DNA from: Photobacterium pectinilyticum
GTDB taxonomy: Bacteria; Pseudomonadota; Gammaproteobacteria; Enterobacterales; Vibrionaceae
DNA length: 64,000 nucleotides
Reading direction: 5' to 3'
NCBI RefSeq assembly: GCF_024357955.1
Contig: NZ_JANEYT010000007.1
Span: 62,001 to 126,000, forward strand
Below the pieces are notes generated by a model, which saw only the letters and a program-made list of their open reading frames with translations, was not told where the DNA came from and ran no database searches. The position numbers and the translations under genes were made by a program. Below are positions 1-8,868 of this stretch, piece by piece. Position 1 is the stretch's first letter. Each line of letters opens with the position of its first letter.

Positions 1-1406
1 GATAAGTCGTAGAGCGGCTTGAAGTTAGCGGGTGTTTCACAGGCACGGGTCACGGCGTTAGCCAGTTCAACCGCACCTTCACCCCCTTTGCCAAAGGCTT
101 CGCTGATCGCGACATCAACGTGGGTTGTAAATTGCTCGGCTTCAACCATTTCTTTTAGTTGTGCCAATTCAGCATCCGTGTCTTGCGGGAAGCGGTTGAT
201 GGCTACCACGACAGGTACACCGTACTTGGCTGCATTGTTGATGTGCCATTTCAGGTTGTCGAACCCGGCAATCAGTGCTTTTTCGTCTTGTTCGAAGATG
301 GCTTGCGGCAGGGCTTGGCCCGGACGTAGGTCATATAGGCCTGAGTTAGCTTTAAGACCGCGCAGGGTCGCCACTACCACAGCACAGTCTGGCCCACGGC
401 CTGCTTGTTGTGCCTTGATGTTACAGGCTTTCTCAAAGCCCATGTCCGAGCCGAAACCGCCTTCGGTAATGGTGTAATCAGCAAGTTTAAGCGCGATACG
501 GTCAGCAATGATAGACGAGTTGCCGTGAGCGATGTTGGCAAAAGGACCGGCGTGGATCAGTGTCGGTACCCCTTCTAGGGTTTGCATCATGGTTGGCTCA
601 ATAGCTTCAATCATGGTCACTGCCATGGCCCCGGCAACCTGAAGATCTTCTGCCGTTACAGGCTTGCCATCAAGATCATAAGCCAATACGACACGGCCGA
701 TACGCTGACGCATGTCAGCCAAATCTTTTGACAGGGCAAGGATAGCCATAAGTTCAGAAGCCGCCGAGATATCAAAGCCATCTTCACGTTCAATACCGTT
801 GATGGTTTTACCCGGTTGGTTCTTACCCACAGTGATCATGCGAAGAGCACGGTCATTGTGATCCATCACCCGCCTCCAGACGATGCGCTCCCTATCAATG
901 CGAAGGGCTTGCATTCCGGTTTTTTCGCTAAAGCCTTCGTAACCGTGGCGCTCTTCGTGATAGACGCGGGCATCAATAGCAGCGGCAGCAAGGTTATGGG
1001 CTGCTGTTACGGCGTGGATATCACCGGTCAGGTGAAGGTTCAGTTTTTCCATCGGGGCGACTTGGCTGAAACCACCGCCGGCAGCGCCACCTTTAACACC
1101 AAACACTGGGCCCATGGAAGGCTGGCGGATACATGCCATTACCGACTGGTTGATTTTAGCCAGACCTTGGGCTAGACCGATTGTGGTAACGGTCTTACCT
1201 TCACCCAATGGGGTTGGCGTGATAGCGGTGACCACAACCAGTTTACCTTCTTCGTGATCGGCCAGACGTTTTAGGATTGAAGGCTTTACTTTGGCTTTCA
1301 ATGAGCCCTGCGGAGTCAGGTCTTCAGGTAGCAGGCCAGCCCGCTGAGCGATGTGATCAATCGGCGTAAGCGTTGTATCACGGCAAATTTCAATATCACT
1401 TTTCAT
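1..1406 (-). CDS. fhs: Formate-tetrahydrofolate ligase, 3' end cut by window edge
   Basis: The enzyme makes 10-formyl-THF from formate, ATP and THF, feeding one-carbon units to purine and initiator-tRNA synthesis. About 468 codons are visible, starting [10 protein letters not shown]; family members run to roughly 555-580 residues, so the C-terminus lies beyond base 1. The nucleotide-binding stretch [13 protein letters not shown] is about 60 residues in, followed by [18 protein letters not shown] and later [15 protein letters not shown], all typical of the family. The ATG at 1404-1406 is chosen because the protein begins there like known homologues. A PurR-like operator lies upstream. It borders the lateral flagellar cluster and shares its substrate, formate, with the pfl and FocA genes further on. 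Identification is secure. Confidence 0.96.
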   Translation of the reverse strand, partial: MKSDIEICRDTTLTPIDHIAQRAGLLPEDLTPQGSLKAKVKPSILKRLADHEEGKLVVVTAITPTPLGEGKTVTTIGLAQGLAKINQSVMACIRQPSMGPVFGVKGGAAGGGFSQVAPMEKLNLHLTGDIHAVTAAHNLAAAAIDARVYHEERHGYEGFSEKTGMQALRIDRERIVWRRVMDHNDRALRMITVGKNQPGKTINGIEREDGFDISAASELMAILALSKDLADMRQRIGRVVLAYDLDGKPVTAEDLQVAGAMAVTMIEAIEPTMMQTLEGVPTLIHAGPFANIAHGNSSIIADRIALKLADYTITEGGFGSDMGFEKACNIKAQQAGRGPDCAVVVATLRGLKANSGLYDLRPGQALPQAIFEQDEKALIAGFDNLKWHINNAAKYGVPVVVAINRFPQDTDAELAQLKEMVEAEQFTTHVDVAISEAFGKGGEGAVELANAVTRACETPANFKPLYDL

Positions 1407-1468
1407 GGGCGACCATAACCTCGCATTCGGTAACTTTATATATATCGCACAATCAGTTTATATGAGTT

Positions 1469-1484
1469 GCGCAATCGTTTGCGT
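1469..1484 (-). promoter_or_regulatory. PurR-like operator upstream of fhs
   Basis: GCGCAATCGTTTGCGT matches the enterobacterial PurR box ACGCAAACGTTTGCGT at 14 of 16 positions and is nearly palindromic. It lies 63 bp upstream of the fhs start codon, a usual promoter-region distance. PurR is known to control one-carbon genes such as glyA and gcv in E. coli, so control of fhs is plausible; binding here is inference. Confidence 0.6.
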
Positions 1485-1501
1485 TGGATTTATACCATAA
1501 T

Positions 1502-1524
1502 TTTATCATGGGTAAAGTGATAAA
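1502..1524. other. Inverted repeat upstream of fhs
   Basis: TTTATCA and TGATAAA form a perfect 7-bp inverted repeat with a 9-base spacer, just upstream of the PurR-like box on the fhs side. It could be an operator; no known regulator site was matched with confidence. Confidence 0.3.
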
Positions 1525-1722
1525 TGCGGATAGTTATGTCATGAGAATGGTTGTTCTTTATAGGGATGTTGCACACAGAATGTGTTGTTATGTTGAAGTG
1601 TTTGATGGATAAGAAAAAAACCGGTGTTATCTTTTTGTGTCAAGATCGTGGTTTCGTCGGATTTTTATTGACTTAATTTAGTGTCAGTTTGCGTAATTAC
1701 GCTTTTTGGGGAGCGAATGAAA

Positions 1723-1747
1723 GACCGGATACACAATGTATCCGGTC
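1723..1747 (-). terminator. Hairpin at the end of the fliM-flhA operon
   Basis: GACCGGATACA and TGTATCCGGTC form a perfect 11-bp stem with a CAA loop, 19 bp past the flhA stop codon. On the minus strand it is followed by only a short T stretch (TTTCATTC), so it may be a weak intrinsic terminator or an mRNA-stabilising hairpin. Confidence 0.5.
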
Positions 1748-1765
1748 CAGAGAGCATGGCGGTTT

Positions 1766-3862
1766 TTAGCCCAAGTGACCAAGCACATTGATATTTTTAT
1801 CTTCAGGGATCTCGTTGTACGAAAGCACGAACAGTCCTTTGGCGAAGGTGCGGGCGTAACGGGCCAGAAGTGGTCTTAGCTGCGGCGTGACCAGCAAGAT
1901 GGGTTTGAAGCCATTTTGCTTCAATTGCTCTTTGACTGCGGGCATATTCTGCTGCAGCTGGGCTAGCAGAGTTGGCTCGACAGGGAAGCTATCAAGTGCT
2001 GTTTGGCCGCCACTTTGTTGGGCTTTGCTCAACGATGTCAGTAGCATTTTCTCGAGGTTGTCACTCAGGGTATAGATATTGAAATCTTTGCTTGAACCAA
2101 CCAGGCTATTGGTCAGCGAACGCTTGAGTCCACAGCGCACATCGGCAGCGATCAGGATCGGGTCTTTGGTGATTTCACTACTTTCAACCATGATGGAAGC
2201 GATGTTAGCTATATCTTTGATAGGCATCTGATCGATAAGAAGTTGGCGGAAAACACGCATTTGCTGCTGGTGGTTTAGCTGGCTGGTGAGGGCTTCCATG
2301 AGTTTTGGAGCCGAGCCACCTAAGCGTTCCATCAAGCGTTCGACATCATCGTGACAAAAGAGCTCAGCGAGATGTTCCTTGATGATTTTGCTCAGATGGG
2401 TCGCCACCACCGTCGCGCCATCAACCACGGAATAGCCCTGATTAAGTGCTTGGGGTTTATTGGCTGGTTCAATCCATACCGCATCAAGGTTGTAGGCCGG
2501 ATCTTTACCGAGTACGCCATCGAGTTGGCCATACACTTCACCGACGGCAAGGGCCATTAGGCGCTCAGGGTCAATATCGCCTTGTGAGATAACCTCACCA
2601 TGGAGCAGTAATGAATATTGAGTTGGTTTGAGCTTGAGATTATCGCGAATAGCGATTTCTGGGATCAAAAAGCCCACCTGTTCGGTTATCGTTTTCCTTA
2701 CCCCGCGGATCCGCTGCGCGAGTGGTTCCCCTTGGTTTTTATCGACCAAGTTCACTAATCGATAACCCAGCTCGAGGGCAATAGGGTTAACCACCGGAAC
2801 GTCATTCCAGCCAAGGGTTGGGGCGTTGTCTTGGGCAATCGCTTCGGCAACAGCTTCAGCCTGTTCGAGCGGTTCGGGATCGTTTTCAATCCGTCTTTGT
2901 TTCCAGCCGGCATAGGCTAAGACGGCGGCAAAGATGAAGAACGCAAGGTGCGGCATACCCGGCACCAAGCCAATGATCAACATGATGGCCGAGGCGGTAA
3001 ACAAGGTTGTCGTGGAAGCCAGCATCTGGCGGTGGACATCAACAGAGATATCGCCGCTGTCGTTGACCCGGGTAACAATAATGGCGGCAGCGGTTGCCAG
3101 TAGCAAGGATGGGATCTGGGCAACCAAGCCATCACCAATGGTGAGCAGGGCGAAGCGCTGGAATGCCTCGCTGGCGGCTAAGTCATGTTGCACCATACCA
3201 ATGGTAATACCGCCCAAGATATTGATGACCAAGATCATCAAACCGGCAATGGCATCACCCCGGACGAATTTTGAGGCACCGTCCATCGAGCCGTAGAAAT
3301 CCGCTTCTCGGGCTACGTCATCACGGCGGGTTCGGGCTTGGTTTTGGTCTATCAGGCCGGCATTCAAGTCGGCATCAATTGCCATCTGTTTACCAGGCAG
3401 GGCATCAAGGGTAAAACGAGCCGATACTTCCGAGATACGTTCGCCACCTTTGGTGATCACCACAAAGTTGATGATCATCAGAATGACGAAAACGACAATA
3501 CCGACGAAGTAGTTACCACCGACAACCACATCACCAAAGGCCTGGATTACCTTACCGGCAGAGTCACCACCGAGGTGACCATTGAGCAATACCACCCGGG
3601 TAGAGGCGACATTGAGGGTCAGTCGCATCAAGGTAGCGACCAGCAAGATAGTCGGGAAGACCGAAAAATCTAGTGGTCGTTTGCTCGATACCGCAACCAG
3701 CAGCACAATGACGGCCAGTACGATATTGAAAATGAACAGGCCATCGAGCAGCCACGGCGGCAAGGGTAAGATGACCATGGCAAGGATTGCCAGCAGCATA
3801 ATGGGTATCCCAAAATAGCTGGTGGTCAGGTTCGGAAACAGTTGTTGCAGTTTCGCTTTCAT
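1766..3862 (-). CDS. flhA: Lateral flagellar export gate protein FlhA
   Basis: FlhA forms the nonameric ring of the flagellar type III export gate. At 698 residues it has normal family length. The N-terminal half has about eight membrane segments, starting at FGIPIMLLAILAMVIL, and holds the conserved FHIPEP-region stretches RLTLNVASTR and TKGGERISEVSARF, then DALPGKQMAIDADLNAG. The C-terminal half is the cytoplasmic chaperone- and substrate-docking domain. It is last in the minus-strand operon fliM-fliN-fliP-fliQ-fliR-flhB-flhA. The gene set, together with lafK and lafS nearby, marks this as the lateral rather than polar copy. No truncation is seen. Confidence 0.96.
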   Translation of the reverse strand: MKAKLQQLFPNLTTSYFGIPIMLLAILAMVILPLPPWLLDGLFIFNIVLAVIVLLVAVSSKRPLDFSVFPTILLVATLMRLTLNVASTRVVLLNGHLGGDSAGKVIQAFGDVVVGGNYFVGIVVFVILMIINFVVITKGGERISEVSARFTLDALPGKQMAIDADLNAGLIDQNQARTRRDDVAREADFYGSMDGASKFVRGDAIAGLMILVINILGGITIGMVQHDLAASEAFQRFALLTIGDGLVAQIPSLLLATAAAIIVTRVNDSGDISVDVHRQMLASTTTLFTASAIMLIIGLVPGMPHLAFFIFAAVLAYAGWKQRRIENDPEPLEQAEAVAEAIAQDNAPTLGWNDVPVVNPIALELGYRLVNLVDKNQGEPLAQRIRGVRKTITEQVGFLIPEIAIRDNLKLKPTQYSLLLHGEVISQGDIDPERLMALAVGEVYGQLDGVLGKDPAYNLDAVWIEPANKPQALNQGYSVVDGATVVATHLSKIIKEHLAELFCHDDVERLMERLGGSAPKLMEALTSQLNHQQQMRVFRQLLIDQMPIKDIANIASIMVESSEITKDPILIAADVRCGLKRSLTNSLVGSSKDFNIYTLSDNLEKMLLTSLSKAQQSGGQTALDSFPVEPTLLAQLQQNMPAVKEQLKQNGFKPILLVTPQLRPLLARYARTFAKGLFVLSYNEIPEDKNINVLGHLG

Positions 3863-3883
3863 AGGACTTCTAGCTCAAAGTTG

Positions 3884-3919
3884 ACGGTGCTTGTTGTAAT
3901 AACGGTGCTTGTTGTAATA
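3884..3919. repeat. Two tandem 18-bp copies between flhB and flhA
   Basis: The unit ACGGTGCTTGTTGTAATA occurs twice head to tail (3884-3901 and 3902-3919) without mismatch, in the 101-bp gap between flhB and flhA. It looks like a recent slippage duplication. No function is evident. Confidence 0.85.
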
Positions 3920-3963
3920 ATTGCTGGTTGAGAGTAATCAGTGGTGTTGCTGGTATCGGTTAG

Positions 3964-5100
3964 CTATTTTTTAGTTAATAAATGCTTGGGGATCGCAAAG
4001 CTTGGCAAAGGCTGAGGTTTCTCTTTATTGCCCTCTTTATAGGCCTTGAGCTGCATTACGTATGTTAATACGTGGGCCACGGCGACAAACAGCGGTCCTG
4101 GTATTTCCTGATCGACACGGGTATTGAAATAAATCGCCCGCGCCAGTGGCGGCAGGTTCATCACCTCAATGTTGTGTTTTTTGGCAATCGCCTTGATGTG
4201 GAAAGCCATTTCGTCTTCCCCTTTAGCAACGACGAAAGGAGCGCCAGCTCGGCTCAGATCATACTTGAGCGCGACAGCATAGTGAGTCGGGTTGGTCAGA
4301 ATGACATCGGCAGTCGGAACTGAATTATCAATTCGGCGGCGAGACATCTGTTGCTGAATTTGCCTGACCCGCTGCTTGACCTCTGGACGACCTTCGCTGT
4401 TCTTGTGCTCGTCCTTCACTTCCTGTTTGGTCATCTTCAGCTCTTTGGTGTGGCTCCATAGCTGGTAGGGCATATCAATCAAACCGATTAGCAGGACAAC
4501 GACACCGAAATAGATCAGCGCTTTGATGATATGGCTAAGGGTGATCCCCATACCTTGCTCGAAAGGTGCTCGCTGGGCGGCAATCAAGGTGGTGAGATTA
4601 TTATCGAGCAGCACATACAATACGGATGAAAGCAGAGCTATCTTAAGGATGGACTTGAGCAGTTCAACCAGTGACTTGATGGAAAAAAGCCGTTTTAGGC
4701 CAGCGAGCGGGCTGATTTTACTGAGTTTTGGCTGGATAGGTTTGAGCGACATAACCCAACCGCCTGGAACCATTGAAGCCAGGATGGTCATGATGATCAA
4801 CACCATGGCCATCGGGACAAAAATGCCGGCCAGCAAGCGTACACTCTCAGCGAGCTTGCGGGCCATGATATCGGGCTCTTTGAGCTCGGCGGCACTGAGC
4901 TGGTAGTTTATGGTAAACAGCTTCTCGGCTTGCTCGCCGAGGAAGTGGCCATAGGCCCAAAGGAACATTGCAATAGTGATAAACAGTACGCCGACCACGA
5001 ATTCCTTGGAGCGGGCGACTTGACCTTCACGCTTGGCTTTGCGCAGTTTCTGGGGGCTGGGTTTTTCGCTTTTATCTTGGCTGCTTTGCTGCTGAGACAT
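3964..5100 (-). CDS. flhB: Lateral flagellar export switch protein FlhB
   Basis: FlhB is the export-gate component that switches substrate class from hook to filament proteins. At 378 residues it has normal length. It has a basic cytoplasmic start (KLRKAKREGQVARSKEF), four predicted membrane segments between about residues 33 and 210, and a cytoplasmic C-domain with the autocleavage motif NPTHY at 270-274. It is followed by flhA after 101 bp and preceded by fliR with a 1-bp gap. The intact NPTHY indicates a functional specificity switch working with the lateral FliK encoded at 35950. Confidence 0.96.
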   Translation of the reverse strand: MSQQQSSQDKSEKPSPQKLRKAKREGQVARSKEFVVGVLFITIAMFLWAYGHFLGEQAEKLFTINYQLSAAELKEPDIMARKLAESVRLLAGIFVPMAMVLIIMTILASMVPGGWVMSLKPIQPKLSKISPLAGLKRLFSIKSLVELLKSILKIALLSSVLYVLLDNNLTTLIAAQRAPFEQGMGITLSHIIKALIYFGVVVLLIGLIDMPYQLWSHTKELKMTKQEVKDEHKNSEGRPEVKQRVRQIQQQMSRRRIDNSVPTADVILTNPTHYAVALKYDLSRAGAPFVVAKGEDEMAFHIKAIAKKHNIEVMNLPPLARAIYFNTRVDQEIPGPLFVAVAHVLTYVMQLKAYKEGNKEKPQPLPSFAIPKHLLTKK

Positions 5101-5101
5101 G

Positions 5102-5893
5102 TCAGTATCCTCCCATCAGTCGCATCTCGGTCAAAATTTGGTGGCAAAGCTCGGCATAGATCCCTGGCAAGCCAGAGGTTGATAATAAGACGGCACATAG
5201 CCCGAGCATCATCGACATCGGAAAGCCCAAGGCAAACACGTTCAATGACGGAGCTGCACGGTTCATTACCCCGAAAGTCAGGTTGACGGTGAGCATAGCG
5301 GCAATGGTTGGCAGAGCGATAGTGACTGCTGCGGTCATCATCCAGCTAAACAAGTCAATCAAGCGGGCAAAGGAGACTTCGTCGAAGCCACCGCCGACGG
5401 GGTAGCGACCAAAGCTCTGGATCACAATATCGACAGCCACAAGGTGACCATCCAAGGCAAGGAACAGCAAGGTGGTGAACATCAGAAAGTAGTTACCCAG
5501 CAGGGCAACGGTTACCCCGTTGGCGGGATCGTTCATCATCGCCATCCCCAAACCCATTTGCATCGACATGATTTGGCCGACCATGGCCATGGCCGCGAAC
5601 AGGAACTGCAAACACATACCGAGCAGGGCACCGATAATGATTTGCTCTCCGGCCAGTACCAACGCTTTGAGAGAGACGGGATCAACCGCTGGCATTGGCG
5701 GCAGTAACGGGGCGCAAACCAGTGAGATGGATAATGCTAACAGCAGCCGGGTGCGATTGTTGATATGCGCGTTGCCCAAAAAGGGCATGGTCATGAAGGC
5801 TGCCGAGATACGAAAAAATGGCCACCATAACTGGCCGGCCATCGCCGTGATCTCGGCAAAGGTGAGGTTGACCAGGCTATCAGCTAACGACAT
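5102..5893 (-). CDS. fliR: Lateral flagellar export gate protein FliR
   Basis: FliR is part of the FliP5-FliQ4-FliR1 export-gate core. The chosen ATG at 5891-5893 gives 263 residues beginning MSLADSLVNLTFAEI, which is normal length. A reading frame runs 22 codons further upstream but lies inside fliQ and is unlikely to be used. The protein is hydrophobic throughout with about six membrane segments and a conserved NRAAPSLNVFALGFP stretch near the C-terminus. It overlaps the end of fliQ by 14 bp and is 1 bp from flhB, so translation is probably coupled. Confidence 0.94.
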   Translation of the reverse strand: MSLADSLVNLTFAEITAMAGQLWWPFFRISAAFMTMPFLGNAHINNRTRLLLALSISLVCAPLLPPMPAVDPVSLKALVLAGEQIIIGALLGMCLQFLFAAMAMVGQIMSMQMGLGMAMMNDPANGVTVALLGNYFLMFTTLLFLALDGHLVAVDIVIQSFGRYPVGGGFDEVSFARLIDLFSWMMTAAVTIALPTIAAMLTVNLTFGVMNRAAPSLNVFALGFPMSMMLGLCAVLLSTSGLPGIYAELCHQILTEMRLMGGY

Positions 5894-6149
5894 TGGCAAT
5901 CGTATGGAACAGTGTGGTGAAAAAATCGCTAATGTTACGCAGCAACCAAGGACCGGCAAAAATCAACATCAACAGAGTTGTGAGTAGTCGGGGTAGAAAA
6001 CTCATCGTTTGTTCATTGATTTGGGTGGTGGCCTGGAATATCGCTACCAACAGGCCGACCAGCAGACTTGGACCAATCAAGATGACGACCATGGAGATAA
6101 TCATATAGATCGCATCAGCATAAAGACTCGCCGTCGCTTCAATGCCCAT
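5880..6149 (-). CDS. fliQ: Lateral flagellar export gate protein FliQ
   Basis: FliQ is a small hydrophobic subunit of the flagellar export gate. The ATG at 6147-6149 gives 89 residues, the usual FliQ length, with two membrane hairpin helices around residues 17-40 and 50-72. A GTG one codon upstream is also possible. The start overlaps the fliP stop (TGATG), which indicates translational coupling. The stretch QATTQINEQTMSFLPRLL is typical of the family. Confidence 0.95.
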   Translation of the reverse strand: MGIEATASLYADAIYMIISMVVILIGPSLLVGLLVAIFQATTQINEQTMSFLPRLLTTLLMLIFAGPWLLRNISDFFTTLFHTIANVVS

Positions 6150-6898
6150 CACAAGCCTCCAAAGCTGGCGGTTAGGCTACCGACCGTCATGGTCCAGCCA
6201 TCGACCATCACAAAGACCATCAGCTTAAACGGTAACGAGATGATCAGCGGTGACAGCATCATCATACCCATGGCCATCAATACACTGGCGACCACGATAT
6301 CGATGATCAGAAACGGAATGAATAGCATGAAGCCGATTTGAAAAGCGGTCCTGAGCTCACTGAGGACAAACGCAGGCATCAGCACAGCAAAGCTTATTTC
6401 TTCGGGTTCGAGATCGAGCGGATCGCCAGCAATGCGCAACATCTGCTCGAGGGAGTTTTCATAGGTTTGCGCCAGCATGAAGGCTCGTATTGGTTTCTCC
6501 GCAGTGGCGACTGCCTGCTGTAGAGTGATCTCCCCTGTCTCATAAGGCACGTAGGCATCGGTATAGATAGGATCCCAGACCGGCTTCATCAGTAGCATGG
6601 TCAAGGTAAGGCCAATACCGATCAGAATTCGGTTAGGTGGACTTTGCTGTAAGCCCATAGCTTGACGGAGAATTGCCAGCACCACGATGATCCGGGTGAA
6701 GCTGGTCATCATCAACAGCATCGACGGTAAAAAGCTCAGCGCCGTCATCAGCAGCAAAATCTGAACTTTAACCGAGTATTCCTGGTTACTATCACCGTCA
6801 AAGACCGACATAAATGCGATCCCCTGATCCGCTAATGCTTGGCCGGAAAAGCCAAGCATTAATGCCACGAGAGGAAGGAACTTCAGCCAGCTAGGCAT
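6149..6898 (-). CDS. fliP: Lateral flagellar export gate protein FliP
   Basis: FliP forms the pentameric core of the export gate. The start at 6898 gives 249 residues with a cleavable signal peptide (MPSWLKFLPLVALMLGFSGQ, cut after ALA), as in most FliP proteins. An ATG at 6922, inside the fliN 3' end, would add 8 residues and cannot be excluded, since neither start has a strong ribosome site. Family signatures include SFTRIIVVLAILRQAMG, SPPNRILIGIGLTLT and FVLSELRTAFQIGF. No fliO is seen between fliN and fliP. Confidence 0.94.
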   Translation of the reverse strand: MPSWLKFLPLVALMLGFSGQALADQGIAFMSVFDGDSNQEYSVKVQILLLMTALSFLPSMLLMMTSFTRIIVVLAILRQAMGLQQSPPNRILIGIGLTLTMLLMKPVWDPIYTDAYVPYETGEITLQQAVATAEKPIRAFMLAQTYENSLEQMLRIAGDPLDLEPEEISFAVLMPAFVLSELRTAFQIGFMLFIPFLIIDIVVASVLMAMGMMMLSPLIISLPFKLMVFVMVDGWTMTVGSLTASFGGL

Positions 6899-6905
6899 CG
6901 TTGTT

Positions 6906-7289
6906 TTATGCGGTAACGTCATGCAATGCATCTTCGGCAATGTCAGTAAGGCGCAGACCATACTTGTCGTTGATTACCACGACTTCAGCATGGCCAAGCA
7001 GGCGACCGTTGACTTTTACATCCAGCGGTTCGCCATTGAGCTTGTCCAGTTCAATCACTGAATTAGGGCCAATAGTTAACAGCTCACCCAAAGCAATATC
7101 CGTGCTGGCTACTTCTAAGGTAACGGTCACTGGAATTTGGCGGAAAAAGCCAAGGTCTCGTGATTTTTGTGCTGTGTTTGTCGCGTTGTCCAATGTGTCC
7201 GATGCCGTAGGGGTATCGAAAATATCTGCGACATCGGCGTCGATATTCAGATCGCCATCAAGAAGGTGTTGGATGTTTTGTTCGTTCAT
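6906..7289 (-). CDS. fliN: Lateral flagellar switch protein FliN
   Basis: FliN is a C-ring switch subunit. It has 127 residues, with an acidic variable N-terminus up to about residue 45 and a SpoA (surface presentation of antigens) domain in the C-terminal half (VTVTLEVASTDIALGELLTI, then NGRLLGHAEVVVINDKYGLR). It starts 2 bp after the fliM stop and is followed by fliP, the standard order. Confidence 0.94.
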   Translation of the reverse strand: MNEQNIQHLLDGDLNIDADVADIFDTPTASDTLDNATNTAQKSRDLGFFRQIPVTVTLEVASTDIALGELLTIGPNSVIELDKLNGEPLDVKVNGRLLGHAEVVVINDKYGLRLTDIAEDALHDVTA

Positions 7290-7291
7290 AA

Positions 7292-8245
7292 TCAGTGTCG
7301 CTCCTGAGGAGTAATGTTATCGATAACTTGCAATACAAGGTGACCGTTACGCTCTACAACATGGGCCTGATACAGCGGTAGCGTGCCTGCATTTACATCG
7401 ACAACTTCTTGGATTTCGGTAGAAATGATGTCACCAACGTTTAAGTTGATAACTTGGTCTAAGGTCAAGGTTTGGCGGCTCAACATCGCATTGAGGCGAA
7501 GTGGAACCTGTTTGAGGTGCATATCCCTCAAGCTATCGACTTTCGCAGGATCAATCTGGGTGACAACGTCCTGCGCAGTCAGTTGTAGCAACAGATCATC
7601 ATCGAGATGGAGGTGGATTTCGCCATGGCTATCTTCGATTTGGATCGCGAATTTTGCATGCAATACGCCATTCTTAAAAGCTGTGTGTTCGGTTGCCACT
7701 TGCCACTGGTGGCTGATCTGATTCAGCAAAGTCGCGGCAAGTCTGGCTTGAACGCGTTTTTCACTGGCGTTCATCAGCGGCATTTTATTTTCTGGGGCAG
7801 AGGTAGTATCGGGGTCCCCATCCGGACTCTCTTCTCCAGTAACGATACCTGTAACGTTTGCTGGCACGGTTGCGTTCTGGTGAGAAAAGTCCGGTGTACC
7901 GCCATAGAAAGCTTCGGCAATAAGGTGGGTCAATGGTTGTGAAATACTCACTAAGCATTGACCATTATATTGATTGTGGGTAAAACAAATTGGCTCTCTA
8001 TCTTTAATTTCTTGGTAACTGACCTCTAAGCCATAGCTGAGTAGTTTTACATGGCAATCTGTGCGGCGAGTCATATTGTTAAGCGTTTGTTCTAGTACTA
8101 TCACCGCTTGATAAATATAGGAGGATAAAGACTGCTGAGCAGCATTCAATGGTCTTCCTAATGAACGAATGTCGATAGGAAATACATTTTGTGAACTATG
8201 TATATTCCTCGGTTTGATTTTATTTTTGCTAATGCTCGGTTTCAT
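7292..8245 (-). CDS. fliM: Lateral flagellar switch protein FliM, divergent N-terminus
   Basis: FliM links FliG to FliN in the C-ring and in polar or E. coli motors binds phosphorylated CheY. It has 317 residues, first in the fliM-flhA operon. The C-terminus has a SpoA domain (VKVDSLRDMHLKQVPLRLNA and LNVGDIISTEI on the protein strand). The N-terminus MKPSISKNKIKPRNIHSSQN has no LSQxEIDALL-type CheY-binding motif, so a direct CheY-P response is doubtful. The first third is unusually AT-rich compared with its neighbours. A long AT-rich region separates it from the divergent motY-lafK operon. Assignment is by order and SpoA similarity. Confidence 0.88.
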   Translation of the reverse strand: MKPSISKNKIKPRNIHSSQNVFPIDIRSLGRPLNAAQQSLSSYIYQAVIVLEQTLNNMTRRTDCHVKLLSYGLEVSYQEIKDREPICFTHNQYNGQCLVSISQPLTHLIAEAFYGGTPDFSHQNATVPANVTGIVTGEESPDGDPDTTSAPENKMPLMNASEKRVQARLAATLLNQISHQWQVATEHTAFKNGVLHAKFAIQIEDSHGEIHLHLDDDLLLQLTAQDVVTQIDPAKVDSLRDMHLKQVPLRLNAMLSRQTLTLDQVINLNVGDIISTEIQEVVDVNAGTLPLYQAHVVERNGHLVLQVIDNITPQERH

Positions 8246-8868
8246 TATTAATCCCGAAGATATAAAAGTTAAACTGAATTGCCGAATAAGCTCAATTATT
8301 TGCTTGTATCTTTACGGCGACTATTTCTAACAGTATTAGTCGAATAGTTCAAATGCTTATAAATAGATGTCATATTTCTGCAAATTAAATTTTTTAAATG
8401 AAAATCCAGTTATTTGGTGAATCAAGATCACAAAATCATTCAAGAAGTTAATGCGAGCGAATTTCCCCTTGTCTTGAAAGTGTGCGTGAGTGCATGTTTT
8501 TTCTACCGATTTGTGTTGTTTTTGTTTCTATTTGGGGGTGAGCTTGTTTGGGGTGTTTGTTTTGTGTTAATTTTACCTGTTTGTAACTAAATCTAAAAAT
8601 GTGATCTTAAGTCAATTAAATTAAATGTTGTAAATTACTGCCTAGTAAATCAATTAAATGCTGCCTAATATCCAGCCGCAATGTCTTGCTTTATTGACAA
8701 ATATAATAATAGCCGTGTCTTGTTGCATATAAATATATTTAAAGTTATTACTTGTTGCATATGAATGTATTTGTCGCTAACAAAAATGTGCTTGCAGACG
8801 TTGTTATTCTCGTTATTTATTTATACGAGAGTGAAAATAATTATTACCAGTTAGGCAATTTGTTTAAT
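8246..8868. promoter_or_regulatory. AT-rich divergent control region, fliM / motY
   Basis: This 623-bp non-coding stretch is much more AT-rich than the flanking genes and must contain the promoters for two divergent lateral flagellar operons. The only clear internal structure is a 22-bp direct repeat near its motY end. I see no convincing sigma-54 or sigma-28 promoter on either strand. A short reading frame continuous with motY upstream of 8869 is probably not translated. Confidence 0.6.
8719..8772 (+). repeat. 22-bp direct repeats upstream of motY-lafK
   Basis: CTTGTTGCATATAAATATATTT (8719-8740) recurs as a copy differing at two positions at 8751-8772, with start points 32 bp apart, about three helical turns. 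They lie 97-150 bp upstream of the motY start and could be paired sites for the regulator that switches on lateral flagellar expression. No known motif was matched. Confidence 0.6.

Noticed and set aside
816-3818. Several plus-strand open frames opposite fhs and flhA
   Set aside because: They are antisense shadows of strongly conserved minus-strand genes with no ribosome sites or family features.
8446-8470. Possible minus-strand sigma-54 promoter for fliM (GG-N10-GC in the reverse complement)
   Set aside because: Only the GG and GC dinucleotides with spacing match; the flanking bases differ from consensus, and the distance to fliM is over 200 bp in AT-rich DNA where such matches are common.
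8752-8868. Longer motY start at 8752 with 39 extra codons
   Set aside because: The extension includes the direct-repeat region, has no ribosome site at the upstream start, and would bury the clear signal peptide beginning at 8869.
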